Translations under genes and position numbers: made by a program | Source of the DNA: Alphaproteobacteria bacterium | GTDB lineage: Bacteria > Pseudomonadota > Alphaproteobacteria > Rickettsiales > SXRF01 | DNA length: 5,853 nt | NCBI GenBank assembly: GCA_020050695.1 | Contig: JAGVKI010000008.1 | Span: 1-5,853 of the forward strand | Direction of reading: 5' to 3' | Notes under the pieces: model-generated | Told to the model about the DNA's origin: nothing | Seen by the model: only the letters and a program-made list of their open reading frames with translations | The model's database searches: none | In this document: positions 1 through 5,853 of the stretch, in pieces | How positions within the stretch are numbered: the stretch's first letter is position 1 | How the letters are laid out: each line of letters begins with the position of its first letter

Positions 1-651
1 AAAATTAGGGCTCCAATGCCACATCAATTCTTTCTGGTGCGTCTTGGGATTCTCGCGTTCATGCGATTTCCAATCCACTCGCTCATAGAGTTTGGTGATT
101 TTTTCGCGCAGTTTTATTTCGGCGGGATCGTCAGAAGAAAAATACTCACGCGCGGTAAGCAACCCCATCATCAGAAACGATGTTTCTACAATATCAGCGC
201 CATCATCTTTTTTACTGAACGGACGCGTCTTGCCCGTGCTTCCATCCATGAAATGCGGAAAAACGCCATGATAGTTGTCAGCCTTTTCCAGGAAACTGAC
301 AATCGTATCGATGCGCTTGCAGGTTTCTTCCCGCGTTAGCCACCCGCGCGATTGGCCTACAACCATGGCCATAACGCCAAAGCCCGTAGCCCCTGTAGTT
401 ACGACATCCTGATTATAGGCATCGAGGTTGTTGCTGCGTTCACGCGCCATGCCACTGACTGGATGACCAAACTCCCAGAAATATTTGAGGGTGTCCTGCT
501 GCACCATATCAAGCAGTTCTTCATCAGAAAGTCGGCGCGGGTTAGCAGCCGTCAGCACTGACGGTGAAACAAGCGCCATCAACCCCGTCCCAATGGTGGA
601 TCGTAGCATATCTCTGCGTGTAAGTTTCGACGTATTCCCTGCTTCTGCCAT
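1..651 (-). CDS. Tat-exported glucoamylase/GH144-like glycoside hydrolase, 5' part (runs off left edge)
   Basis: The 217 visible residues are the N-terminal part of a larger protein; the reading frame is still open at base 1. A twin-arginine signal is visible: residues 8-16 read SKLTRRDML, followed by a hydrophobic stretch (about 19-33) and a likely cleavage site near A35-A36. There is no lipobox cysteine, so the protein should be exported folded to the periplasm or outside. The mature part matches the conserved start of the Pfam Glycoamylase family as I recall it: YFWEFGHPVSGMARERSN (57-74), DVVTTGATGFGVMAM (82-96), FLEKAD (120-125), DDGADIVETSFLMMGLLTAREYF (positions 149-171) and LMWHWSPNF (209-217). 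Characterised relatives include GH144 endo-beta-1,2-glucanases, but substrate cannot be fixed here because the rest of the catalytic domain is missing. The ATG at 651 is preceded by AAGGAAA at 664-658, the best ribosome site in the window. Family call is strong; substrate is inference. Confidence 0.88.
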   Translation of the reverse strand, partial: MAEAGNTSKLTRRDMLRSTIGTGLMALVSPSVLTAANPRRLSDEELLDMVQQDTLKYFWEFGHPVSGMARERSNNLDAYNQDVVTTGATGFGVMAMVVGQSRGWLTREETCKRIDTIVSFLEKADNYHGVFPHFMDGSTGKTRPFSKKDDGADIVETSFLMMGLLTAREYFSSDDPAEIKLREKITKLYERVDWKSHERENPKTHQKELMWHWSPNF

Positions 652-657
652 TGTCTC

Positions 658-664
658 TTTCCTT
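658..664 (-). promoter_or_regulatory. Ribosome binding site of the exported hydrolase
   Basis: Read on the minus strand, AAGGAAA lies 6 bases upstream of the ATG at 651-649. It is the clearest Shine-Dalgarno-like site in the window and fixes the start of the hydrolase, which in turn places the twin-arginine motif at residues 12-13 as expected for a Tat signal. Confidence 0.6.
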
Positions 665-703
665 GTGCCGCTTACGCGACCTGGACTTTAAGGCACAGAT
701 ATG

Positions 704-732
704 ACGTTAGGAGATATGGAGCCAGAGGTCAA
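704..732 (-). promoter_or_regulatory. Candidate promoter for the exported hydrolase
   Basis: On the minus strand TTGACC (732-727) is a good -35 match. After exactly 17 bases comes TAACGT (709-704), a weak -10 match (3 of 6). It would give a leader of about 45 bases before the start at 651. The 110-base gap after the fucosyltransferase stop makes a separate promoter plausible, but read-through from the upstream genes is also possible because all three genes point the same way and I see no clear terminator between them. Confidence 0.3.
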
Positions 733-761
733 CCGGCATAAACAGAAGGAAAATCGGCTGG

Positions 762-1721
762 TTAACCAAATATATCCTTGAGGCGCTGCGTGAAACGTTC
801 CTCATTGAGGTAGATATTAGGAATGTTTTGGTGAAACCATGGTTGTCGCAGTATTGCAGTATACGCGTCGTCGTTGCGATCCATTTCCATGATATGTTTT
901 ATCATTCGCTGAAATGTTTTTTGCTGCAAAATGGGGGGAATGATTCGCAGCCATGGCGATTCTTCCAACAGCGCTTTTTCATAATCATAATAATTAACGA
1001 AGCTTTGGGTATTGAAATCACGCATTACAAGCGGGTTTCCCCAGTAAACAGGAATGCAGCCTGCTTCCATCGCGTGAACGATTTTTTCGGTGGTGTAGCC
1101 CGGTGCATGTGAATTTTCAAATGTAATGGCAAATTTGTATGGCCGCATGAAATCCACCTTATTCCTGTAGCGTAGACTTATATGTGCCTGCCTCTCCAGC
1201 ATTTCATTGGTAAAACGTGACTCGTGGGCTGACCCGGCTCCAATAGGCGGCATATTGTTTTTGCTTCTTCCCGGGGCATCAATATGTGCGTAGCGCGACA
1301 GCTGGTTGAAGAATGCATTACGTTTGGGAGCCCTTGAATTATAATAAATGAAATTGCAAAATTTTGTTTTTTGCTTTCTGGTTTCTTCTGCCCAGCCATC
1401 TGGCTTTACAAGCGTCTCTCCCGTGCGGGTATTGAAGTAATTAGGCAGGCGCATATGCCTCGGGTCGTTAATGTCCTCGTCATAACTAAAGGAAAAGTTC
1501 CAGTCGAAGTCTTCTGGCCTTGGCGGAACATTTTCTGCTGTAATAAAAATCTTGGTACAGGGATGGCTCGGCATTTGAGTACCAAAGCACGAAGAGATGA
1601 AATAATCCGCCTGCGTCGTAATCTCTACCTCGTACAGGCGTTGTAGCTGCTGATAGAAGAAGTAGTGCTCCGGCTTAAACCCATCCCAGAAATTGGCGAA
1701 CTGTATCTTTATTTTCTTCAT
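762..1721 (-). CDS. GT10 family fucosyltransferase (alpha-1,3/4 type)
   Basis: A 319-residue protein of the GT10 family, which transfers fucose from GDP-fucose, typically to GlcNAc or glucose-type residues in alpha-1,3 or alpha-1,4 linkage. The N-terminal acceptor-side domain carries FANFWDGFKPEHYFF (8-22) and TAENVPP (61-67), whose Glu63 appears to match the catalytic Glu of the Helicobacter pylori enzyme. The donor-binding half carries APKRNAFF (131-138), YKFAITFENS (195-204), GYTTEKI (208-214) and GCIPVYWGNP (221-230). Arg134, Tyr209, Glu212 and Lys213 sit where the H. pylori enzyme contacts GDP-fucose (alignment from memory). There is no signal peptide or membrane segment and no heptad-repeat tail of the H. 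pylori kind, so a cytoplasmic enzyme acting on a lipid-linked precursor is likely. Its ATG overlaps the stop of the sulfotransferase gene (ATGA, 1721-1718), implying co-transcription and translational coupling. The protein looks complete, with no key residue missing. Acceptor and exact linkage are unknown. Confidence 0.94.
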   Translation of the reverse strand: MKKIKIQFANFWDGFKPEHYFFYQQLQRLYEVEITTQADYFISSCFGTQMPSHPCTKIFITAENVPPRPEDFDWNFSFSYDEDINDPRHMRLPNYFNTRTGETLVKPDGWAEETRKQKTKFCNFIYYNSRAPKRNAFFNQLSRYAHIDAPGRSKNNMPPIGAGSAHESRFTNEMLERQAHISLRYRNKVDFMRPYKFAITFENSHAPGYTTEKIVHAMEAGCIPVYWGNPLVMRDFNTQSFVNYYDYEKALLEESPWLRIIPPILQQKTFQRMIKHIMEMDRNDDAYTAILRQPWFHQNIPNIYLNEERFTQRLKDIFG

Positions 1722-2506
1722 ACCACCGCGTCGTACCCGGATAGCTGGTTCAATTGGCGATAAAGGTCGCGATGCTGTAGCGGTAGCGCATCAATAGCCT
1801 CTATATCCGCAATGTGTGTATTAATGCTTCTTTCTGGAAAGCTGAGGTCAATGGCCGCATTGCTTAATTGTGCAAGCCTATCGAGGGTTTCTGGCAGAAA
1901 AACCTGTTCATAGTGAATAAAATGCCACGAGGCGTCTTTATGAAGATGGCTTGTGATGTTGCTATACATAGCAAACCAGATATCAAGCGCTCTTTCATAG
2001 GACATGCTTATCCCCCTTCTCCATCCTGATAAATACGGGACAACTTTACATTCTTTTACAATACTGCGTGCCGTGGAAACAGGGTCGCGGTAAATGCAAA
2101 GGTATATGACGTTATCGAGATAGGGCTGCCATACCGGTAAGGTATAGGAAAAGCGTGGGTCTTTAAGGCAGAATGGCGTATGCTTTACTATCTGGCTGAT
2201 AGCCTCCTTCGCATGCTCTGTTGGGGCAATATCCGTACCGGGTTTGATGCAGGCGAGCCAACGCTGGTTTTTTCCAGGCTGCTGTCGGTTAAACAGAGTT
2301 CGAGCGGGAATATAGGGCGCCAGCAGTTCCTCATTAATATCATTGATGTTGCGCGCTTCAAAAAAACCTTTGGGATTTGATAGGGCGCGCGGCTTATGCA
2401 ACCTATCGCCCATGTAATAACCAGCCTTTGAAAAAAGGCCCGCAGTCATGCTTGTACCACTACGCCCAGAGCCTAATATGATAATATTTTTTTTTTGACT
2501 TTCCAT
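1718..2506 (-). CDS. PAPS-dependent sulfotransferase family protein
   Basis: A 262-residue protein with the P-loop-like fold signature of sulfotransferases, which move sulfate from PAPS to a hydroxyl or amine. IIILGSGRSGTS (8-19) is the 5'-phosphosulfate loop, and IYRDPVSTARSIV (138-150) is the 3'-phosphate loop, with Arg140 and Ser148 as expected contacts. Between them, GDRLHKP (33-39), NPKGFFEARNINDIN (44-58) and LKDPRFS (114-120) are typical of the bacterial sulfotransferase group found beside glycosyltransferase genes. No signal peptide or membrane segment is visible, so it is probably cytoplasmic. The ATG at 2506 is required, since the next Met (20) would remove the P-loop; no good Shine-Dalgarno site precedes it. 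A run of ten A lies in codons 4-7, a possible slippage site. It is first in the minus-strand unit and overlaps the fucosyltransferase start by 4 bases, so its substrate is probably the same glycan, perhaps the fucose itself. Family is confident; substrate is inferred. Confidence 0.87.
   Translation of the reverse strand: MESQKKNIIILGSGRSGTSMTAGLFSKAGYYMGDRLHKPRALSNPKGFFEARNINDINEELLAPYIPARTLFNRQQPGKNQRWLACIKPGTDIAPTEHAKEAISQIVKHTPFCLKDPRFSYTLPVWQPYLDNVIYLCIYRDPVSTARSIVKECKVVPYLSGWRRGISMSYERALDIWFAMYSNITSHLHKDASWHFIHYEQVFLPETLDRLAQLSNAAIDLSFPERSINTHIADIEAIDALPLQHRDLYRQLNQLSGYDAVV
2487..2496 (-). repeat. Ten-base A homopolymer at the start of the sulfotransferase gene
   Basis: The plus strand shows ten consecutive T, which reads as ten A in the mRNA across codons 4 to 7 (Gln-Lys-Lys-Asn) of the sulfotransferase. 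As given, the tract leaves the gene in frame. Tracts of this length near a start codon can vary by replication slippage or cause transcriptional slippage, so it may be an on/off switch; it could equally be chance in an A/T-rich stretch. Confidence 0.55.
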
Positions 2507-2614
2507 CAGGCTGCCGTTTAAGTTGAAAAAGTTTCGGGACTTATAACATATCAGCGGTTTTTTTCTACAATTTATGATTATCCCTTCTGTGTATAGAATC
2601 TTTGCGTTTGCCGC
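2507..2614. promoter_or_regulatory. Divergent intergenic promoter region
   Basis: This A/T-rich 108-base spacer separates the start of the leftward sulfotransferase-fucosyltransferase genes from the start of the rightward GT2 gene, so promoters for both arms are expected here. For the right arm, TATAGA at 2592-2597 is a -10-like hexamer, but no convincing -35 lies 17 bases before it; a transcript from it would begin only about 10 bases before the ATG. For the left arm, TATAAG (2545-2540) is a good -10-like hexamer with a poor -35 (TTGTAG, 2570-2565) at a long 19-base spacing. I see no clear operator palindrome. The location is well supported; the exact hexamers are not. Confidence 0.4.
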
Positions 2615-3538
2615 ATGATGGATGACTCTGCAAGCCCCATTGTTTCCGTGGTTGTATGCACCTATAACCGGAAAAAGATTCTTGATGACTGCCTAAACAG
2701 CCTTACCAGGCAGTCCTGCCCAGACTCTAAGTTTGAGGTACTGGTCGTTGACAATGGCTCTACGGATTATACCAATCTTTTAGTGCAGTCGAAATACCGG
2801 CAATTCCAGAATATCCACTATCTGCACGAACCTGTTATAGGTTTATCGCAAGCCCGCAATACGGGCTGGAGGCAAGCACGTGGCCAATACGTCGCCTTTA
2901 TCGATGACGATGCACAGGCAGATATGGATTGGGTGGAATCTATTATCCATTGTTTTGAATCACTATCGCCCAGGCCGGGCGCCATAGGCGGTAAAACCGA
3001 TGCCAAATGGGAAGAAGAACCACCTAAATGGCTTGCAGACTCGGTTGAACTGCAGCGTTCACTTTCCATACGTGATGGCGGTGATGTGGTAATGCGATGC
3101 ATGCCGCAGGACATTTGGGGCGTTAATTGCGCCTATATGAAAAAGTTGCTGGAGGAAATGGGGGGCTTTGATACACGCCTCGGACGTGTCGGTAATGCGC
3201 TTTTTTCCAGTGAAGAAAAGCTGTTAAACCTTAAAATCGCTGCCGCAGGCTATCACCTCTATTACACGCCGCAAATGTGTGTTCAGCATTTCATTCCTAA
3301 ATCGCGCCTCACACGCTGGTGGTTTATAAAACGCCAGTTTTTTTACGGAATGTCCGATACGTGCATGAGTAAGATTGGCCCGGTTAGCGCACTGCCACAC
3401 CGACCAGGGAAACCCTTTATTCAGCGCATGATTCTGTGCTGGCCTTTTCCGTCACGTTACGCGATAAGCGCTGCTACCTTAGCTGGCAGGATTTATGGAA
3501 AATGGCGTTACCGTAAGGAAGGAACCTATATTACCTGA
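2615..3538 (+). CDS. GT2 family glycosyltransferase (GT-A fold)
   Basis: A 307-residue inverting glycosyltransferase of family 2, expected to transfer a sugar from a nucleotide-sugar donor onto a growing glycan at the cytoplasmic side of the membrane. The GT-A core is complete: VSVVVCTYNR (10-19) starts the nucleotide-binding fold, VLVVDNGSTD (42-51) follows, GLSQARNTG (76-84) is the usual helix motif, and FIDDDAQAD (95-103) holds the metal-binding DXD-type aspartates at 97-99. WGVNCAYMKK (168-177), GGFDTRLGR (183-191) and SSEEKLLNLKIAAAG (198-212) form the acceptor side, with Glu200/Glu201 in the place of the catalytic ED/EE pair. The C-terminal part (about 232-296) is aromatic and basic and may sit at the membrane, but has no clear membrane span. 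ATG occurs twice in a row (2615 and 2618) with no Shine-Dalgarno site before either; an in-frame stop at 2594 prevents much extension. Donor and acceptor cannot be read from the sequence. Confidence 0.93.
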   Translation: MMDDSASPIVSVVVCTYNRKKILDDCLNSLTRQSCPDSKFEVLVVDNGSTDYTNLLVQSKYRQFQNIHYLHEPVIGLSQARNTGWRQARGQYVAFIDDDAQADMDWVESIIHCFESLSPRPGAIGGKTDAKWEEEPPKWLADSVELQRSLSIRDGGDVVMRCMPQDIWGVNCAYMKKLLEEMGGFDTRLGRVGNALFSSEEKLLNLKIAAAGYHLYYTPQMCVQHFIPKSRLTRWWFIKRQFFYGMSDTCMSKIGPVSALPHRPGKPFIQRMILCWPFPSRYAISAATLAGRIYGKWRYRKEGTYIT

Positions 3539-3634
3539 TGCCTGAATGAGGTATTGGCAGAAATTCAGCTTGTAGTGAACGGGAAGTTGAGTAAATATAT
3601 GTAAATCAACATTTAAAAATAATTGCCATTTCTT
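3539..3634 (+). other. Short spacer between glycosyltransferase and methyltransferase
   Basis: This 96-base A/T-rich gap contains no credible gene. CTGAAT (3542-3547) and ATTCAG (3564-3569) can pair, but no T run follows, so it is not a convincing terminator. TTGAGT (3587-3592) with TTTAAA (3612-3617) is a weak promoter-like pair at a 19-base spacing. The methyltransferase could therefore be read from the upstream gene or from a weak promoter here. Confidence 0.35.
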
Positions 3635-4405
3635 ATGGGTATTAGGCATCGCCTGAAATGGCTGGATTATTCTGCAATGCGGCATGTGGATGTCGATTCC
3701 ACGCAGGCCGCGCTGCTCAGGCAGCAGATTATCAAGCAAAAATCCTTTCTGCGGCGCATATACCTTGAATGGTATGAGATATTGCTGGCGGCCCTTCCCT
3801 CAGGCGAAGGCAAGGTTCTGGAAATTGGTGGCAGCACCGGCTTTTTAAAAGAGGTTATTCCGCAGGCCATTATTTCGGATGTTTTCTATCATCCCGGTGT
3901 GGAGATGGTGGCCAATGCATGCAAGTTACCTTTTGAAGATAATACGCTGCAGGCCATAGTGATGACCAATGTACTTCACCATATTTCCAGCCCTACGGAG
4001 TTTTTCAATGAAGCCAGCCGGTGTGTGCGCCCAGGCGGCGTAGTGGCTATGGTAGAGCCGTGGGTGAATATATGGGCATCGTTTATTTATAGCAATTTTC
4101 ATCATGAACCATTTAATACCACGGCAGAAAAATGGCAGCCCGTTGCAGGAAAGGGGCTGATGACGACTGCAAATAACGCCCTGCCCTGGATTATTTTTAA
4201 ACGTGACCGAAGCAAGTTTGAAGAGCAGTTCCCGCACTGGAAAATTCGCCGCATAGAACCGATAATGCCGCTTCGCTTTGTGCTGAGCGGCGGCGTATCC
4301 AGCCGCCAGCTTGTTCCAACGGGAAGCTTTGGAATGCTCAAGATCATGGAAAAAGCATTAAGCCGCTATGGACTGTTTGCCACCATTATATTGGAGCGCC
4401 GCTAA
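3635..4405 (+). CDS. Class I SAM-dependent methyltransferase
   Basis: A 256-residue protein with the Rossmann-like methyltransferase fold (Methyltransf_11 type), which transfers a methyl group from S-adenosylmethionine. Motif I is KVLEIGGSTGF (60-70), a GGSTG variant of the usual GxGxG loop. ANACKLPFEDNTLQAIVMTN (positions 93-112) holds the LPF-D motif II region, VLHHI (113-117) follows, and RCVRPGGVVAMVEP (129-142) is the family's post-core strand. An N-terminal helical part (1-50) and a C-terminal region (about 145-256) rich in aromatic residues probably shape the substrate pocket. No signal peptide or membrane span is seen. Between two glycosyltransferases, a sugar or lipid-carrier O-methyltransferase is the likeliest role; this is inference from context. 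I chose the ATG at 3635; an in-frame TTG at 3623 directly follows a stop (3620-3622) and would add only four residues. Neither start has a clear ribosome site. Confidence 0.88.
   Translation: MGIRHRLKWLDYSAMRHVDVDSTQAALLRQQIIKQKSFLRRIYLEWYEILLAALPSGEGKVLEIGGSTGFLKEVIPQAIISDVFYHPGVEMVANACKLPFEDNTLQAIVMTNVLHHISSPTEFFNEASRCVRPGGVVAMVEPWVNIWASFIYSNFHHEPFNTTAEKWQPVAGKGLMTTANNALPWIIFKRDRSKFEEQFPHWKIRRIEPIMPLRFVLSGGVSSRQLVPTGSFGMLKIMEKALSRYGLFATIILERR
4393..4396 (+). promoter_or_regulatory. Ribosome binding site of the GT-C-like gene inside the methyltransferase end
   Basis: GGAG lies within the last codons of the methyltransferase gene, 11 bases before the ATG at 4408. The spacing is a little long but usable, and it supports 4408 rather than the next ATG at 4417 as the start. 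It also implies that ribosomes ending the methyltransferase could restart on the next gene. Confidence 0.35.
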
Positions 4406-4407
4406 CT

Positions 4408-5853
4408 ATGCGCAGGATGCCCTGGAACCATAATGCATTTTCCAGCCTGATGCGGCATCCCAGTAGCATTATTATCCTTATTTTTATTGTATCGAGAATT
4501 GCGTATTTCTCATTCTTCCCCTTACGTTTTGAATCAGCTTCGATAAGTTACTTCCTGCAATATCTTGATCTACGCCTGTTAAGCAATGACCTGGTCACCA
4601 GCCTTTATTATCTGCACCAGCAGCCGCCATTATTTAATCTGGTTATTGGCATTATCCTGAAACTGTTCGACGGCCATTATCATATGCCGTTTAAAATAAT
4701 GTATCTGGGAATCGGGCTGCTATTTGCCTTAACGCTTTTCCACCTGATGGTGAAGATGGCAATATCACAGCGTATTGCGATGGTTCTGACCATTATTTTT
4801 ATGGTGTCTCCCACCACTATTCTATACGAAAACCACCTGCATTATGGCTATCCAACTGCGCTGCTGTTATGTGCCAGCGCATTTTATTTCTTTCGTTTTA
4901 TAGAAACAGGACGCCTGCGCCACGGCATGTATTTCTTTAGCCTGCTGGCCTCACTAATCCTGATCCGCAGTATCTTCAGGCCGGAACTGCTGCTTCTGGC
5001 AGGCGCGGCATTATATTATGTGCGCAAGGACAGACGGGCCATAATGCTGCAGGCAATCGCCATCCCGCTCGTGATTGTCATGTGCTTTTGCATCAAGCAA
5101 TACATGGTTTTTGGCACGCCCTATGCCAGCACCTCATTTCTGGGAATGAATTTAGCCAAACGCCTGCATGATGTAACCCCGCCGCAGATCAAAAAGGAAT
5201 TACGTGAGTCGCGCGCCGTATCTCCCATGTATTTTATGTATCCGGTTGGCTACATCTCAAACTACCGCAAGTTCCTGCCCCCTATTCCGGTAACGGGTAT
5301 TGCTGCACTGGATAATCAGAGAAAATCAGGCGGTGGGGCTATAAATTTTAATCATTTAGGATTCCTGTACCAGTCAGCCGTGTATATGCAGGATGTCAGG
5401 GCAGTGCTGCGCCTGCATCCTGAACTTTATTTTAAAAGCTTCCGGGCTGCCTCGACATTATATTTTGTTCCCGCCAGTGATGATAAGCACACACGTAACC
5501 ATAACTTCAGCAGAAGTTTTGCCAAGCTTACATCCTACTATAACATGATTTTCCTGGGCAAGCTTCCCGGCATGAGAGTTGCGCTCGGCCTGGTGATAGC
5601 ATTTCCGCTACTGCTGGCATTTGGTTATTTCAAGGCACTGTCGGTATACAGGCAGTGCAGAACAATGTCAGCCATTACCACGCAGCAAAAAGCGCAATGG
5701 GCTACCCTGTGCTATATGCTGTTCTTTATCTCATGGCTTACTGCCGTGACAGTATGTATCTCATGGGGCGAATATAACCGCTACCGCTTTGACTTCGATA
5801 GCTTCTATCTGGTACTGGTGGGATTGTTGCTCGCGTTTGTTAAGGATCGCCTG
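4408..5853 (+). CDS. Multi-pass membrane protein, GT-C glycosyltransferase-like (3' end beyond window)
   Basis: The frame is open for 482 residues to the last base, with no stop. Hydrophobic segments at about 20-38, 75-87, 96-117, 122-140, 147-165, 173-189, 192-205, 211-228, 388-409, 431-452 and 464-478 predict a polytopic inner-membrane protein. The pattern resembles GT-C enzymes (ArnT, protein mannosyltransferase and relatives), which use polyprenyl-phosphate sugars at the periplasmic face. The first outer loop (39-74) carries acidic residues (Glu42, Asp54, Asp61) and ends in LHQQPPLFNLVIGI (69-82), comparable to the HPPLYY-type motif that starts a helix in that superfamily. A large soluble loop (about 230-387) follows, and EYNRYRFDFD (455-464) near the end resembles the basic-aromatic motif before a late helix in GT-C proteins. 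It starts 2 bases after the methyltransferase stop, so the two are almost surely co-transcribed. An oligosaccharide polymerase or other membrane protein cannot be excluded. Specificity is unknown. Confidence 0.72.
   Translation, partial: MRRMPWNHNAFSSLMRHPSSIIILIFIVSRIAYFSFFPLRFESASISYFLQYLDLRLLSNDLVTSLYYLHQQPPLFNLVIGIILKLFDGHYHMPFKIMYLGIGLLFALTLFHLMVKMAISQRIAMVLTIIFMVSPTTILYENHLHYGYPTALLLCASAFYFFRFIETGRLRHGMYFFSLLASLILIRSIFRPELLLLAGAALYYVRKDRRAIMLQAIAIPLVIVMCFCIKQYMVFGTPYASTSFLGMNLAKRLHDVTPPQIKKELRESRAVSPMYFMYPVGYISNYRKFLPPIPVTGIAALDNQRKSGGGAINFNHLGFLYQSAVYMQDVRAVLRLHPELYFKSFRAASTLYFVPASDDKHTRNHNFSRSFAKLTSYYNMIFLGKLPGMRVALGLVIAFPLLLAFGYFKALSVYRQCRTMSAITTQQKAQWATLCYMLFFISWLTAVTVCISWGEYNRYRFDFDSFYLVLVGLLLAFVKDRL

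Noticed and set aside
16..691. Plus-strand open frames at 16-339, 352-561 and 485-691
   Set aside because: They lie opposite the exported hydrolase, whose protein matches a known family along its whole visible length; their translations show no recognisable domain.
731..763. Imperfect inverted repeat (AACCGGC / GGCTGGTT) at the end of the fucosyltransferase gene as a terminator
   Set aside because: It has a mismatch, an 18-base loop, overlaps the stop codon and lacks a U tract on the minus strand.
828..1646. Plus-strand frames at 828-1112 and 1371-1646 and a minus-strand frame at 1178-1399
   Set aside because: All overlap the fucosyltransferase in other frames, and none resembles a known protein.
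3542..3569. Inverted repeat CTGAAT/ATTCAG as a terminator after the GT2 gene
   Set aside because: The stem is only six pairs, A/T-rich, with a long loop and no following T run.
3623..3634. TTG start for the methyltransferase
   Set aside because: It directly follows an in-frame stop, has no ribosome site and adds only four residues; the ATG at 3635 is simpler.
3479..3739. Minus-strand frame of 86 residues spanning the spacer before the methyltransferase
   Set aside because: It overlaps the ends of two well-supported genes, has no ribosome site and no recognisable motif.
1..5853. CRISPR array, tRNA, insertion sequence or toxin-antitoxin module
   Set aside because: I saw no regularly spaced repeats, cloverleaf-like sequence, transposase or paired small genes; the window is filled by six glycan-related genes.

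Overview
The window looks like part of a bacterial surface-glycan biosynthesis locus. It has six protein genes and no RNA genes, insertion sequences or CRISPR arrays that I can see. The genes are dense, with short spacers, an ATGA stop/start overlap and a Tat signal peptide, and base composition is moderate, roughly mid-40s percent GC by eye. This fits a Gram-negative bacterium, most likely a proteobacterium. An alphaproteobacterium is my best guess, but the sequence alone does not settle it. Most genes lack a strong Shine-Dalgarno sequence.

Minus strand (2506 down to 1): a PAPS-type sulfotransferase gene overlaps by 4 bases the start of a GT10 (alpha-1,3/4-type) fucosyltransferase gene. After 110 bases comes the start of a Tat-exported glycoside hydrolase of the glucoamylase/GH144-like family (Pfam Glycoamylase type), which runs off the left edge. 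Plus strand (2615 to 5853): a GT2 glycosyltransferase, a class I SAM-dependent methyltransferase and, 2 bases after it, a large multi-pass GT-C-like membrane protein that runs off the right edge. The two arms diverge from a 108-base A/T-rich spacer (2507-2614) that probably holds both promoters.

Taken together, the genes suggest assembly and decoration of an extracellular polysaccharide, O-antigen or glycolipid. GT2 and GT10 enzymes would add sugars in the cytoplasm, the methyltransferase and sulfotransferase would modify them, and the GT-C-like protein would act at the periplasmic face from a lipid-linked donor. The exported hydrolase may trim or degrade a glucan. The most noteworthy points are the tight coupling of fucosylation and sulfation genes, and a 10-base A tract just after the sulfotransferase start codon that could be a slippage switch. 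The glycan itself cannot be named from this window.
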